DNA of 64,000 nucleotides from contig NC_079876.1 of NCBI RefSeq assembly GCF_029227915.1, positions 10,356,001-10,420,000 of the forward strand. Reading direction: 5' to 3'. Each line of letters begins with the position of its first letter. Position 1 is the stretch's first letter. Origin of the DNA: Hydractinia symbiolongicarpus (Eukaryota; Cnidaria; Hydrozoa; Anthoathecata; Hydractiniidae). Shown piece by piece: positions 36,801 to 49,578 of this stretch. The position numbers and the translations under genes are program-made. The notes beneath the pieces are model-generated. The model was not told the origin of the DNA, searched no databases, and worked only from the letters and a program-made list of their open reading frames with translations.

Positions 36801-39059
36801 AGTAATATCAAAAAAACATCGCTAAACACATGTTGGTACGAATAGGTGACCCAACCGTTGTAACTCCAACGGACTGACACCGTTAGAAAGTCAATGAAAT
36901 GTAGTTTTTGAAACTGTCGCTATTTCTTCAGCGCGCGATAACGGCTAGGATTGGTCCCACAGTAAAAAATGACTTATTAATCTAAGTTTTTAAATGAAGT
37001 GCTACCACAGCGCCCAGTGTAATCGCTGAGTTCCGCCAATCATGTCAAATTGAGAAGAATGTTATTTCTTGGAGTCCAATTTTCTCATTTATCACAATTG
37101 TTAGGTCACAGTCCAAAGTTAGTTCAATTAAGTCCCACAGTCAATCGTTTCATTGTTAAAAGCGATGCAACCTAGTAATATCAAAAAAATATCGCTAAAT
37201 ACATGTTGGAACGAATATGTGACGCAACCGTTGTAACTCAAACGGACTGACACCGTTAGAAAGTCAATAAAATGTAGTTTTTGAAACTGTCTCTGCCTCT
37301 TCAGCGCACGCTTACGGCTAGGATTGGTCCCACAGTAAAAAAATGACTTTTTTAGCTTAATTCTTAAATGAAGTGCTACCACAGCGCCCAGTAAAATCGC
37401 TGAGTTCCGCCAGTCATGTCAAATTGAGAAGAATGTTATTTCTTGAAGTCCAATTTTCTCATTTATCACATTTGTTAGGTCACAGTCCAAAGTTAGTTCA
37501 ATTAAGTCCCACAGTCAATCGTTTCATTGTTAAAAGTGATGCAACCTAGTAATATCAAAAAAAATATCGCTAAATACATGTTGGTACGAATATGTGACGC
37601 AACCGTTGTAACTCAAACGGACTGACACCGTTAGAAAGTCAGTAAAATGTAGTTTTTGAAACAGTCGCTACTTCTTCAGCGCGCCATAACGGCTAGGATT
37701 GGTCCCACAGTAAAAAATGACTTTTTTAGCTTAATTCTTAAATGAAGTGCTACCGCAGCGCCCAGTAAAATCGCTGAGTTCCGCCAATCATGTCAAATTG
37801 AGAAGAATGTTATTTCTTGAAGTCCAATTTTCTCATTTATCACATTTGTTAGGTCACAGTCCAAAGTTAGTTCAATTAAGTCCCACAGTCAATCGTTTCT
37901 CTTTAAAAGCGATGCAACCTAGTAATATCAAAAAAATATCGCTAAATACATGTTGGTACGAATATGTGACGCAACCCTTGTAACTCAAACGGACTGACAC
38001 CGTTAGAAAGTCGATAAAATGTAGTTTTTGAAACTGTCGCTATTTCTTCAGCGCGCGATAACGGCTAGGATTGGTCCCACAGTAAAAAAATGACTTTTTT
38101 AGCTTAATTCTTAAATGAAGTGCTACCACAGCGCCCAGTAAAATCGCTGAGTTCCGCCAATCATGTCAAATTGAGAAGAATGTTATTTCTTGAAGTCCAA
38201 TTTTCTCATTTATCACATTTGTTAGGTCACAGTCCAAAGTTAGTTCAATTAAGTCCCACAGTCAATCGTTTCATTGTTAAAAGCGATGCAACCTAGTAAT
38301 ATCAAAAAAATATCGCTAAATACATGTTGGTACGAATATGTGACGCAACCGTTGTAACTCAAACGGACTGACACCGTTAGAAAGTCAATAAAATGTAGTT
38401 TTTGAAACTGTCGCTATTTCTTCAGCGCGCGATAACGGCTAGGATTGGTCCCACAGTAAAAAAATGACTTTTTTAGCTTAATTCTTAAATGAAGTGCTAC
38501 CACAGCGCCCAGTAAAATCGCTGAGTTCCGCCAATCATGTCAAATTGAGAAGAATGTTATTTCTTGAAGTCCAATTTTCTCATTTATCACATTTGTTAGG
38601 TCACAGTCCAAAGTTAGTTCAATTAAGTCCCACAGTCAATCGTTTCATTGTTAAAAGCGATGCAACCTAGTAATATCAAAAAAATATCGCTAAATACATG
38701 TTGGTACGAATATGTGACGCAACCGTTGTAACTCAAACGGACTGACACCGTTAGAAAGTCAATAAAATGTAGTTTTTGAAACTGTCTCTGCCTCTTCAGC
38801 GCACGCTTACGGCTAGGATTGGTCCCACAGTAAAAAAATGACTTTTTTAGCTTAATTCTTAAATGAAGTGCTACCACAGCGCCCAGTAAAATCGCTGAGT
38901 TCCGCCAGTCATGTCAAATTGAGAAGAATGTTATTTCTTGAAGTCCAATTTTCTCATTTATCACATTTGTTAGGTCACAGTCCAAAGTTAGTTCAATTAA
39001 GTCCCACAGTCAATCGTTTCATTGTTAAAAGCGATGCAACCTAGTAATATCAAAAAAAT
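33830..39059 (+). repeat. 5,230-bp tandem duplication, copy 2 (14 monomers)
   Basis: Adjacent to copy 1 and apparently identical to it. The match to the beginning of copy 1 continues past 39059 to about 39163, where CTCTGCCTC replaces CTCTACCTC. The identity is either a very recent unequal exchange or a false duplication in the assembly. Confidence 0.92.
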
Positions 39060-39159
39060 ATCGCTAAATACATGTTGGTACGAATATGTGACGCAACCGT
39101 TGTAACTCAAACGGACTGACACCGTTAGAAAGTCAATAAAATGTAGTTTTTGAAACTGT

Positions 39160-40640
39160 CTCTGCCTCTTCAGCGCACGCTTACGGCTAGGATTGGTCCC
39201 ACAGTAAAAAAATGACTTTTTTAGCTTAATTCTTAAATGAAGTGCTACCACAGCGCCCAGTAAAATCGCTGAGTTCCGCCAGTCATGTCAAATTGAGAAG
39301 AATGTTATTTCTTGAAGTCCAATTTTCTCATTTATCACATTTGTTAGGTCACAGTCCAAAGTTAGTTCAATTAAGTCCCACAGTCAATCGTTTCATTGTT
39401 AAAAGTGATGCAACCTAGTAATATCAAAAAAATATCGCTAAATACATGTTGGTACGAATATGTGACGCAACCGTTGTAACTCAAACGGACTGACACCGTT
39501 AGAAAGTCAGTAAAATGTAGTTTTTGAAACAGTCGCTACTTCTTCAGCGCGCCATAACGGCTAGGATTGGTCCCACAGTAAAAAATGACTTTTTTAGCTT
39601 AATTCTTAAATGAAGTGCTACCGCAGCGCCCAGTAAAATCGCTGAGTTCCGCCAATCATGTCAAATTGAGAAGAATGTTATTTCTTGAAGTCCAATTTTC
39701 TCATTTATCACATTTGTTAGGTCACAGTCCAAAGTTAGTTCAATTAAGTCCCACAGTCAATCGTTTCTCTTTAAAAGCGATGCAACCTAGTAATATCAAA
39801 AAAATATAGCTAAATACATGTTGGTACGAATATGTGACGCAACCCTTGTAACTCAAACGGACTGACACCGTTAGAAAGTCGATAAAATGTAGTTTTTGAA
39901 ACTGTCGCTATTTCTTCAGCGCGCGATAACGGCTAGGATTGGTCCCACAGTAAAAAAATGACTTTTTTAGCTTAATTCTTAAATGAAGTGCTACCACAGC
40001 GCCCAGTAAAATCGCTGAGTTCCGCCAATCATGTCAAATTGAGAAGAATGTTATTTCTTGAAGTCCAATTTTCTCATTTATCACATTTGTTAGGTCACAG
40101 TCCAAAGTTAGTTCAATTAAGTCCCACAGTCAATCGTTTCATTGTTAAAAGCGATGCAACCTAGTAATATCAAAAAAATATCGCTAAATACATGTTGGTA
40201 CGAATATGTGACGCAACCGTTGTAACTCAAACGGACTGACACCGTTAGAAAGTCAATAAAATGTAGTTTTTGAAACTGTCGCTATTTCTTCAGCGCGCGA
40301 TAACGGCTAGGATTGGTCCCACAGTAAAAAAATGACTTTTTTAGCTTAATTCTTAAATGAAGTGCTACCACAGCGCCCAGTAAAATCGCTGAGTTCCGCC
40401 AATCATGTCAAATTGAGAAGAATGTTATTTCTTGAAATCCAATTTTCTCATTTATCACATTTGTTAGGTCACAGTCCAAAGTTAGTTCAATTAAGTCCCA
40501 CAGTCAATCGTTTCATTGTTAAAAGCGATGCAACCTAGTAATATCAAAAAAATATCGCTAAATACATGTTGGTACGAATATGTGACGCAACCGTTGTAAC
40601 TCAAACGGACTGACACCGTTAGAAAGTCAATAAAATGTAG
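39160..40640 (+). repeat. Partial third copy of the 37.29-38.77 kb segment
   Basis: About four monomers match 37290-38772 at 1,868-1,869 bp (5 monomers), including TTTCTCTTTAAAAG near 39765. Private changes include AATATAGCTAAAT near 39803 and GAAATCC near 40435. The similarity ends near 40640 where CTTCACCGCGCG begins, just before the A/B transition. Confidence 0.85.
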
Positions 40641-41112
40641 TTTTTGAAACTGTCGCTATTTCTTCACCGCGCGATAACAGCTAGGATTGGTCCCACAGTA
40701 AAAAAATGACTTTATTAGCTTAATTCTTAAATGAAGTGCTACGACAGCGCCCAGTAAAATCGCTGAGTTCCGCCAATCATGTCAAATTGAGAAGAATGTT
40801 ATTTCTTGAAGTCCAATTTTCTTATTTATCACATTTGTTAGGTCACAGTCCAAAGTTAGTTCAATTAAGTCCCACAGTCAATCGTTTCATTGTTAAAAGC
40901 GATGCAACCTAGTAATATCAGATAAATATCGCTAAATACATGTTGGTACGAATATGTGACCCAACCGTTGTAACTCAAACGGACTGACACCGCTACAAAG
41001 TCAATGAAATGTAGTTTTTGAAACTATCGCTATTTCTTCAGCGCGCGATAACGGATAGGATTGGTCCCACAGTAAAGAATGACTTATTTATCTAAATTTT
41101 TAAATGAAGCGC
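40641..41112 (+). repeat. Transition from subfamily A to subfamily B
   Basis: Up to about 40910 monomers carry the A marks (AAATTGAGAAG, CATTTGTTAGG, TATCAAAAAAATATC, GTGACGCAACC). From 40917 on they carry B marks (CAGATAAATATC, GTGACCCAACC, CGCTACAAAG, AAATTAAGAAG). The change falls inside one monomer, at the A-tract before the conserved dyad, and there is no intervening unique sequence. Confidence 0.85.
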
Positions 41113-42605
41113 TACCACAGCGCCCAGTATAATCGCTGAGTTCCGGCAATCACGTCATATTAAGAAGAATGTTATTTCTTGGAGTCCAATTGTCTCATTT
41201 ATCATATTTATCAGGTTGCAGTCCAAAGTTAGTTCAATTAAGTCCCACAGTTAATCGTTTCATTGTTAAAAGCGATGCAACCTAGTAATATCAGAAAAAT
41301 ATCGCTAAATACATGTTGGTACGAATAGGTGACCCAACCGTTGTAACTCAAACGGACTGACATCGTTAGAAATTCAATGAAATGTGGTTTTTGAAACTGT
41401 CGCTATTTCTTCAGTGCGCGATAACGGCTAGGATTGGTCCCACAGTAAAAAATGACTTGTTAATCTAAATTTTTAAATGAAGCACTACCACAGGGCCCAG
41501 TGTAATCGCTGAGTTCCGGCAATCATGTCAAATTAAGAAGAATTTTATTTCTTGGAGCCCAATTTTTTTTATTTATCGCAGTTATCAGGTCACAGTCCAA
41601 AGTTAGTTCCATTAAGTCCCACAGTCAATCGTTTCACTGCTGAAAGCGATGCAACCTAGCAATATCAGATAAATATCGCTAATTACATGTTGGTACGAAT
41701 ATGTGACCCAACCGTTGAAACTTAAACGGACTGACACCGTTAGAAAGTCAGTGAAATGTAGTATTTGAAACTGTCTCTATTACTTAAGGGCGCGATAACG
41801 GCTAGGATTGCTCCCACAGTAAGAAAGGACTCATTAATCTAAATTTTTAAAAGAAGCGCTACCAAAGCGCCCAGTGTAATCGCTGAGTTCCGGCAATCAT
41901 GTCAAATTAAGAAGAATGTTATTTCTTGGAGTCCAATTGTCTCATTTATCATATTTATCAGATCGCAGTCCAAAGTTAGTTCAATTAAGTCCCACAGTTA
42001 ATCGTTTCATTGTTAAAAGCGATGCAACCTAGTAATATCAGAAAAATATCGCTAAATACATGTTGGTACGAATAGGTGACCCAACCGTTGTAACTCAAAC
42101 GGACTGACATCGTTAGAAAGTCAATGAAATGTAGTTTTTGAAACTGTCGCTATTTCTTCAGTGCGCGATAACGGCTAGGATTGGTCCCACAGTAAAAAAT
42201 GACTTGTTAATCTAAATTTTTAAATGAAGCACTACCACAGGGCCCCGTGTAATCGCTGAGTTCCGGCAATCATGTCAAATTAAGAAGAATGTTATTTCTT
42301 GGAGTCCAATTTTCTCATTTATCACATTTATCAGGTCACAGTCCGAAGTTAGTTCATTTAAGTCCCACAGTCAATCGTTTCACTGTTAAAGGCGATGCAA
42401 CCTAGTAATGTCAGATAAATATCGCTAAATACATGTTGGTACGAATATGTGACCCAACCGTTTTAACTCAAACGGACTGACACCGCTACAAAGTCAATGA
42501 AATGTAGTTTTTGAAACTATCGCTATTTCTTCAGCGCGCGATAACGGATAGGATTGGTCCCACAGTAAAGAATGACTTATTTATCTAAATTTTTAAATGA
42601 AGCGC
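41113..42605 (+). repeat. Subfamily B four-monomer HOR unit, copy 1
   Basis: Begins with a CAGTATAATC/CACGTCATATT monomer, then a CACAGGGCCC monomer with GGAGCCC, then two further monomers. Its second monomer region is the closest relative of the B island at 27.4 kb. Confidence 0.8.
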
Positions 42606-44096
42606 TACCACAGCGCCCAGTATAATCGCTGAGTTCCGGCAATCACGTCATATTAAGAAGAATGTTATTTCTTGGAGTCCAATTGTCTCATTTATCATAT
42701 TTATCAGGTCGCAGTCCAAAGTTAGTTCAATTAAGTCCCACAGTTAATCGTTTCATTGTTAAAAGCGATGCAACCTAGTAATATCAGAAAAATATCGCTA
42801 AATACATGTTGGTACGAATAGGTGACCCAACCGTTGTAACTCAAACGGACTGACATCGTTAGAAAGTCAATGAAATGTAGTTTTTGAAACTGTCGCTATT
42901 TCTTCAGTGCGCGATAACGGCTAGGATTGGTCCCACAGTAAAAAATGACTTGTTAATCTAAATTTTTAAATGAAGCACTACCACAGGGCCCAGTGTAATC
43001 GCTGAGTTCCGGCAATCATGTCAAATTAAGAAGAATTTTATTTCTTGGAGCCCAATTTTTTTCATTTATCACATTTATCAGGTCACAGTCCAAAGTTAGT
43101 TCCATTAAGTCCCACAGTCAATCGTTTCACTGCTGAAAGCGATGCCACCTAGCAATATCAGATAAATATCGCTAAATACATGTTGGTACGAATATGTGAC
43201 CCAACCGTTGAAACTCAAACGGACTGACACCGTTAGAAAGTCAGTGAAATGTAGTATTTGAAACTGTCTCTATTACTTAAGCGCGCGATAACGGCTAGGA
43301 TTGCTCCCACAGTAAGAAAGGACTCATTAATCTAAATTTTTAAAAGAAGCGCTACCACAGCGCCCAGTGTAATCGCTGAGTTCCGGCAATCATGTCAAAT
43401 TAAGAAGAATGTTATTTCTTGCAGTCCAATTTTCTCATTTATCACATTTATCAGGTCACAGTCCGAAGTTAGTTCATTTAAGTCCCACAGTCAATCGTTT
43501 CACTGTTAAAAGCGATGCAACCTAGTAATATCAGATAAATATCGCTAAATACATGTTGGTACGAATATGTGACCCAACCGTTGTAACTCAAACGGACAGA
43601 CACCGCTACAAAGTCAATGAAATGTAGTTTTTGAAACTATCGCTATTTCTTCAACGCGCGATAACGGATAGGATTGGTCCCACAGTAAAGATTGACTTAT
43701 TTATCTAAATTTTTAAATGAAGCGCTACCACAGCACCCAGTATAATCGCTGAGTTCCGGCAATCACGTCATATTAAGAAGAATGTTATTTCTTGGAGTCC
43801 AATTGTCTCATTTATCAATTTATCAGGTCGCAGTCCAAAATTAGTTCAATTAAGCCCCACAGTTAATCGTTTCATTGTTAAAAGCGATGCAACCTAGTAA
43901 CATCAGAAAAATATCGCTAAATACATGTTGGTACGAATATGTGACCAACCGTTGTAACTCAAACGGACTGACACCGCTACAAAGTCAATGAAATGTAGTT
44001 TTAGAAACTATCGCTATTTCTTCAGCGCGCGATATCGGATAGGATTGGTCCCACAGTAAAGAATGACTTATTTATCTAAATTTTTAAATGAAGCGC
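42606..44096 (+). repeat. Subfamily B four-monomer HOR unit, copy 2
   Basis: First two monomers match copy 1 at 1,493 bp; the third matches the later part of copy 1; the fourth (43726) is a CACCCAGTATAATC variant with a short deletion (TTTATCAATTTATC near 43815) that is otherwise seen again only at 45589. Confidence 0.75.
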
Positions 44097-45588
44097 TACC
44101 ACAGCGCCCAGTATAATCGCTGAGTTCCGGCAATCACGTCATATTAAGAAGAATGTTATTTCTTGGAGTTCAATTGTCTCATTTATCATATTTATCAGGT
44201 CGCAGTCCAAAGTTAGTTCAATTAAGTCCCACAGTTAATCGTTTCATTGTTAAAAGCGATGCAACCTAGTAATATCAGAAAAATATCGCTAAATACATGT
44301 TGGTACGAATAGGTGACCCAACCGTTGTAACTCAAACGGACTGACATCGTTAGAAAGTCAATGAAATGTAGTTTTTGAAACTGTCGCTATTTCTTCAGTG
44401 CGCGATAACGGCTAGGATTGGTCCCACAGTAAAAAATGACTTGTTAATCTAAATTTTTTAATGAAGCACTACCACAGGGCCCAGTGTAATCGCTGAGTTC
44501 CGGCAATCCCGTCAAATTAAGAAGAATTTTATTTCTTGGAGCCCAATTTTTTTCATTTATCACATTTATCAGGTCACAGTCCAAAGTTAGTTCCATTAAG
44601 TCCCACAGTCAATCGTTTCACTGCTGAAAGCGATGCAACCTAGCAATATCAGATAAATATCGCTAAATACATGTTGGTACGAATATGTGACCAACCGTTA
44701 AAACTCAAACGGACTGACACCGTTAGAAAGTCAGTGAAATGTAGTATTTGAAACTGTCTCTATTACTTAAGCGCACGATAACGGCTAGGATTGCTCCCAC
44801 AGTAAGAAAGGACTCATTAATCTAATATTTTAAAAGAAGCGCTACCACAGCGCCCAGTGTAATCGCTGAGTTCCGGCAATCGTGTCAAATTAAGAAGAGT
44901 GTTATTTCTTGGAGTCCAATTTTCTCATTTATCACATTTATCAGGTCACAGTCCGAAGTTAGTTCATTTAAGTCCCACAGTCAATCGTTTCACTGTTAAA
45001 AGCGATGCAACCTAGTAATATCAGATAAATATCGCTAAATACATGTTGGTACGAATATGTGACCCAACCGTTGTAACTCAAACTGACAGACACTGTTAGA
45101 AAGTCAGTGAAATGTAGTATTTGAAACTGTCTCTATTACTTAAGCGCACGATAACAGCTAGGATTGCTCCCACAGTAAGAAAGGACTCATTAATCTAAAT
45201 TTTTAAAAGAAGCGCTACCACAGCGCCCAGTGTAATCGCTGAGTTCCGGCAATCGTGTCAAATTAAGAAGAGTGTTATTTCTTGGAGTCCAATTTTCTCA
45301 TTTATCACATTTATCAGGTCACAGTCCGAAGTTAGTTCATTTAAGTCCCACAGTCAATCGTTTCACTGTTAAAAGCGATGCAACCTAGTAATATCAGATA
45401 AATATCGCTAAATACATGTTGGTACGAATATGTGACCCAACCGTTGTAACTCAAACGGACATACACCGCTACAAAGTCAATGAAATGTAGTTTTTGAAAC
45501 TATCGCTATTTCTTCAACGCGCGATAACGGATAGGATTGGTCCCACAGTAAAGAATGACTTATTTATCTAAATATTTAAATGAAGCGC
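44097..45588 (+). repeat. Subfamily B four-monomer HOR unit, copy 3
   Basis: Starts 1,491 bp after copy 2 with the same first two monomers. Its third and fourth monomers (44843-45215 and 45216-45588) are nearly identical neighbours sharing CAATCGTGTC, GAAGAGTG and GCGCACGATAAC, so a one-monomer duplication has occurred inside the unit. Confidence 0.75.
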
Positions 45589-45774
45589 TACCACAGCACC
45601 CAGTATAATCGATGAGTTCCGGCAAACACGTCATATTAAGAAGAATGTTATTTCTTGGAGTCCAATTGTCTCATTTATCATATTTATCAGGTCGCAGTCC
45701 AAATTTAGTTCAATTAAGCCCCACAGTTAATCGTTTCATTGTTAAAAGCGATGCAACCTAGTAATATCAGAAAA

Positions 45775-46521
45775 ATATCGCTAAATACATGTTGGTACGG
45801 ATAGGTGACCCAACCGTTGTAACTTAAACGGACTGACATCGTTAGAAAGTCAATGAAATGTAGTTTTTGAAACTGTCGCTATTTCTTCAGTGCGCGATAA
45901 CGGCTAGGATTGGTCCCACAGTAAGAAAGGACTCATTAATCTAAATTTTTAAAAGAAGCGCTACCACAGCGCCCAGTGTAATCGCTGAGTTCCGGCAATC
46001 ATGTCAAATTAAGAAGAGTGTTATTTCTTGGAGTCCAATTTTCTCATTTATCACATTTATCAGGTCACAGTCCGAAGTTAGTTCATTTAAGTCCCACAGT
46101 CAATCGTTTCACTGTTAAAAGCGATGCAACCTAGTAATATCAGATAAATATCGCTAAATACATGTTGGTACGAATATGTGACCCAACCGTTGTAACTCAA
46201 ACGGACTGACATCGTTAGAAAGTCAAAGAAATGTAGTTTTTGAAACTATCGCTATTTCTTCAGCGCGCGATATCGGATAGGATTGGTCCCACAGTAAAGA
46301 ATGACTTATTAATCTACATTTTTAATTGAACCACTACCACAGGGCCCAGTGTAATCGCTGAGTTCCGGCCATCATGTCAAATTAAGAAGAATGTTATTTC
46401 TTGGAGTCCAATTTTTTTCATTCTTCACATTTATCAGGTCACAGTCCAAAGTTAGTTCCATTAAGTCCCACAGTCAATCGTTTCACTGCTGAAAGCGATG
46501 CAACCTAGCAATATCAGATAA
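45775..46521 (+). repeat. 747-bp dimer tandem duplication, copy 1
   Basis: Two monomers, with the rare GGTACGGATAGG at 45794, AACTTAAACGG, and then AAAGTCAAAGAAATG at 46220. It is repeated immediately by copy 2. Confidence 0.85.
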
Positions 46522-47295
46522 ATATCGCTAAATACATGTTGGTACGGATAGGTGACCCAACCGTTGTAACTTAAACGGACTGACATCGTTAGAAAGTCAA
46601 TGAAATGTAGTTTTTGAAACTGTCGCTATTTCTTCAGTGCGCGATAACGGCTAGGATTGGTCCCACAGTAAGAAAGGACTCATTAATCTAAATTTTTAAA
46701 AGAAGCGCTACCACAGCGCCCAGTGTAATCGCTGAGTTCCGGCAATCATGTCAAATTAAGAAGAGTGTTATTTCTTGGAGTCCAATTTTCTCATTTATCA
46801 CATTTATCAGGTCACAGTCCGAAGTTAGTTCATTTAAGTCCCACAGTCAATCGTTTCACTGTTAAAAGCGATGCAACCTAGTAATATCAGATAAATATCG
46901 CTAAATACATGTTGGTACGAATATGTGACCCAACCGTTGTAACTCAAACGGACTGACATCGTTAGAAAGTCAAAGAAATGTAGTTTTTGAAACTATCGCT
47001 ATTTCTTCAGCGCGCGATATCGGATAGGATTGGTCCCACAGTAAAGAATGACTTATTAATCTACATTTTTAATTGAACCACTACCACAGGGCCCAGTGTA
47101 ATCGCTGAGTTCCGGCCATCATGTCAAATTAAGAAGAATGTTATTTCTTGGAGTCCAATTTTTTTCATTCTTCACATTTATCAGGTCACAGTCCAAAGTT
47201 AGTTCCATTAAGTCCCACAGTCAATCGTTTCACTGCTGAAAGCGATGCAACCTAGCAATATCAGATAAATATCGCTAAATACATGTTGGTACGAA
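46522..47295 (+). repeat. 747-bp dimer tandem duplication, copy 2
   Basis: Same markers at +747 bp (GGTACGG at 46541, AGTCAAAGAA at 46968). After 47295 the sequence moves into the larger HOR below (GTTGAATGTCAAACGG). Confidence 0.85.
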
Positions 47296-48086
47296 TATGT
47301 GACCCAACCGTTGAATGTCAAACGGACTGACACCGTTAGAAAGTCAGTGAAATGTAGTATTTGAAACTGTCTCTATTACTTCAGCGCGCAATAACGGCTA
47401 GGATTGGTCCCACAGTAAGAAAGGACTCATTAATCTAAATTTTTAAAAGTAGCGCTACCACAGCGCCCAGTGTAATCGCTGAGTTCCGGCAATCATGTCA
47501 AATTAAGAAGAATGTTATTTCTTGGAGTCCAATTTTTTCATTTATCACATTTATCAGGTCACAGTCCGAAGTTAGTTCATTTAAGTCCCACAGTCAATCG
47601 TTTCACTGTTAAAAGCGATGCAACCTAGTAATATCAGATAAATATCGCTAAATACATGCTGGTACGAATAATGACCCAACCGTTGAAACTCAAACGGACT
47701 GACACCGTTAGAAAGTCAGTGAAATGTAGTATTTGAAACTGTCTCTATTACTTCAGCGCGCGATAACGGCTAGGATTGGTCCCACAGTAAGAAAGGACTT
47801 ATTAATATGAATTTTTGAAAGAAGCGCTACCACAGCGCCCAGTGTAATCGCTGAGTTCCGGCAATCGTGTCAAATTAAGAAGAATGTTATTTCTTGGAGT
47901 CCAATTTTCTCATTTATTACATTTATCAGGTCACAGTCCGAAGTTAGTTCATTTAAGTCCCACAGTCAATCGTTTCACTGTTAAAAGCAATGCAACCTAG
48001 TAATATCAGATAAATATCGCTAAATACATGTTGGTACGAATATGTGACCCAACCGTTGTAACTCAAACGGACTGACATCGTTAGAA
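46968..48086 (+). repeat. B-type HOR unit, three monomers (1,119 bp)
   Basis: From AGTCAAAGAA at 46968 to the next at 48087. It contains GAATGTCAAACGG and a monomer with GAATAATGACCC near 47664. Confidence 0.85.
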
Positions 48087-49578
48087 AGTCAAAGAAATGT
48101 AGTTTTTGAAACTATCGCTATTTCTTCAGCGCGCGATATCGGATAGGATTGGTCCCACAGTAAAGAATGACTTATTAATCTACATTTTTAATTGAACCAC
48201 TACCACAGGGCCCAGTGTAATCGCTGAGTTCCGGCCATCATGTCAAATTAAGAAGAATGTTATTTCTTGGAGTCCAATTTTTTTCATTCTTCACATTTAT
48301 CAGGTCACAGTCCAAAGTTAGTTCCATTAAGTCCCACAGTCAATCGTTTCACTGCTGAAAGCGATGCAACCTAGCAATATCAGATAAATATCGCTAAATA
48401 CATGTTGGTACGAATATGTGACCCAACCGTTGAATGTCAAACGGACTGACACCGTTAGAAAGTCAGTGAAATGTAGTATTTGAAACTGTCTCTATTACTT
48501 CAGCGCGCAATAACGGCTAGGATTGGTCCCACAGTAAGAAAGGACTCATTAATCTAAATTTTTAAAAGTAGCGCTACCACAGCGCCCAGTGTAATCGCTG
48601 AGTTCCGGCAATCATGTCAAATTAAGAAGAATGTTATTTCTTGGAGTCCAATTTTTTCATTTATCACATTTATCAGGTCACAGTCCGAAGTTAGTTCATT
48701 TAAGTCCCACAGTCAATCGTTTCACTGTTAAAAGCGATGCAACCTAGTAATATCAGATAAATATCGCTAAATACATGCTGGTACGAATATAAGACCCAAC
48801 CGTTGAAACTCAAACGGACTGACACCGTTAGAAAATCAGTGAAATGTAGTATTTGAAACTGTCTCTATTACTTCAGCGCGCAATAACGGCTAGGATTGGT
48901 CCCACAGTAAGAAAGGACTCATTAATCTAAATTTTTAAAAGTAGCGCTACCACAGCGCCCAGTGTAATCGCTGAGTTCCGGCAATCATGTCAAATTAAGA
49001 AGAATGTTATTTCTTGGAGTCCAATTTTTTCATTTATCACATTTATCAGGTCACAGTCCGAAGTTAGTTCATTTAAGTCCCACAGTCAATCGTTTCACTG
49101 TTAAAAGCGATGCAACCTAGTAATATCAGATAAATATCGCTAAATACATGCTGGTACGAATAATGACCCAACCGTTGAAACTCAAACGGACTGACACCGT
49201 TAGAAAGTCAGTGAAATGTAGTATTTGAAACTGTCTCTATTACTTCAGCGCGCGATAACGGCTAGGATTGGTCCCACAGTAAGAAAGGACTTATTAATAT
49301 AAATTTTTGAAAGAAGCGCTACCACAGCGCCCAGTGTAATCGCTGAGTTCCGGCAATCGTGTCAAATTAAGAAGAATGTTATTTCTTGGAGTCCAATTTT
49401 CTCATTTATTACATTTATCAGGTCACAGTCCGAAGTTAGTTCATTTAAGTCCCACAGTCAATCGTTTCACTGTTAAAAGCAATGCAACCTAGTAATATCA
49501 GATAAATATCGCTAAATACATGTTGGTACGAATATGTGACCCAACCGTTGTAACTCAAACGGACTGACATCGTTAGAA
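48087..49578 (+). repeat. B-type HOR unit, four monomers (1,492 bp)
   Basis: Same order as the preceding three-monomer unit but with an extra monomer carrying GAATATAAGACCC and GAAAATCAGTG near 48780-48840. Otherwise the two units share nearly all rare variants. Confidence 0.85.
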
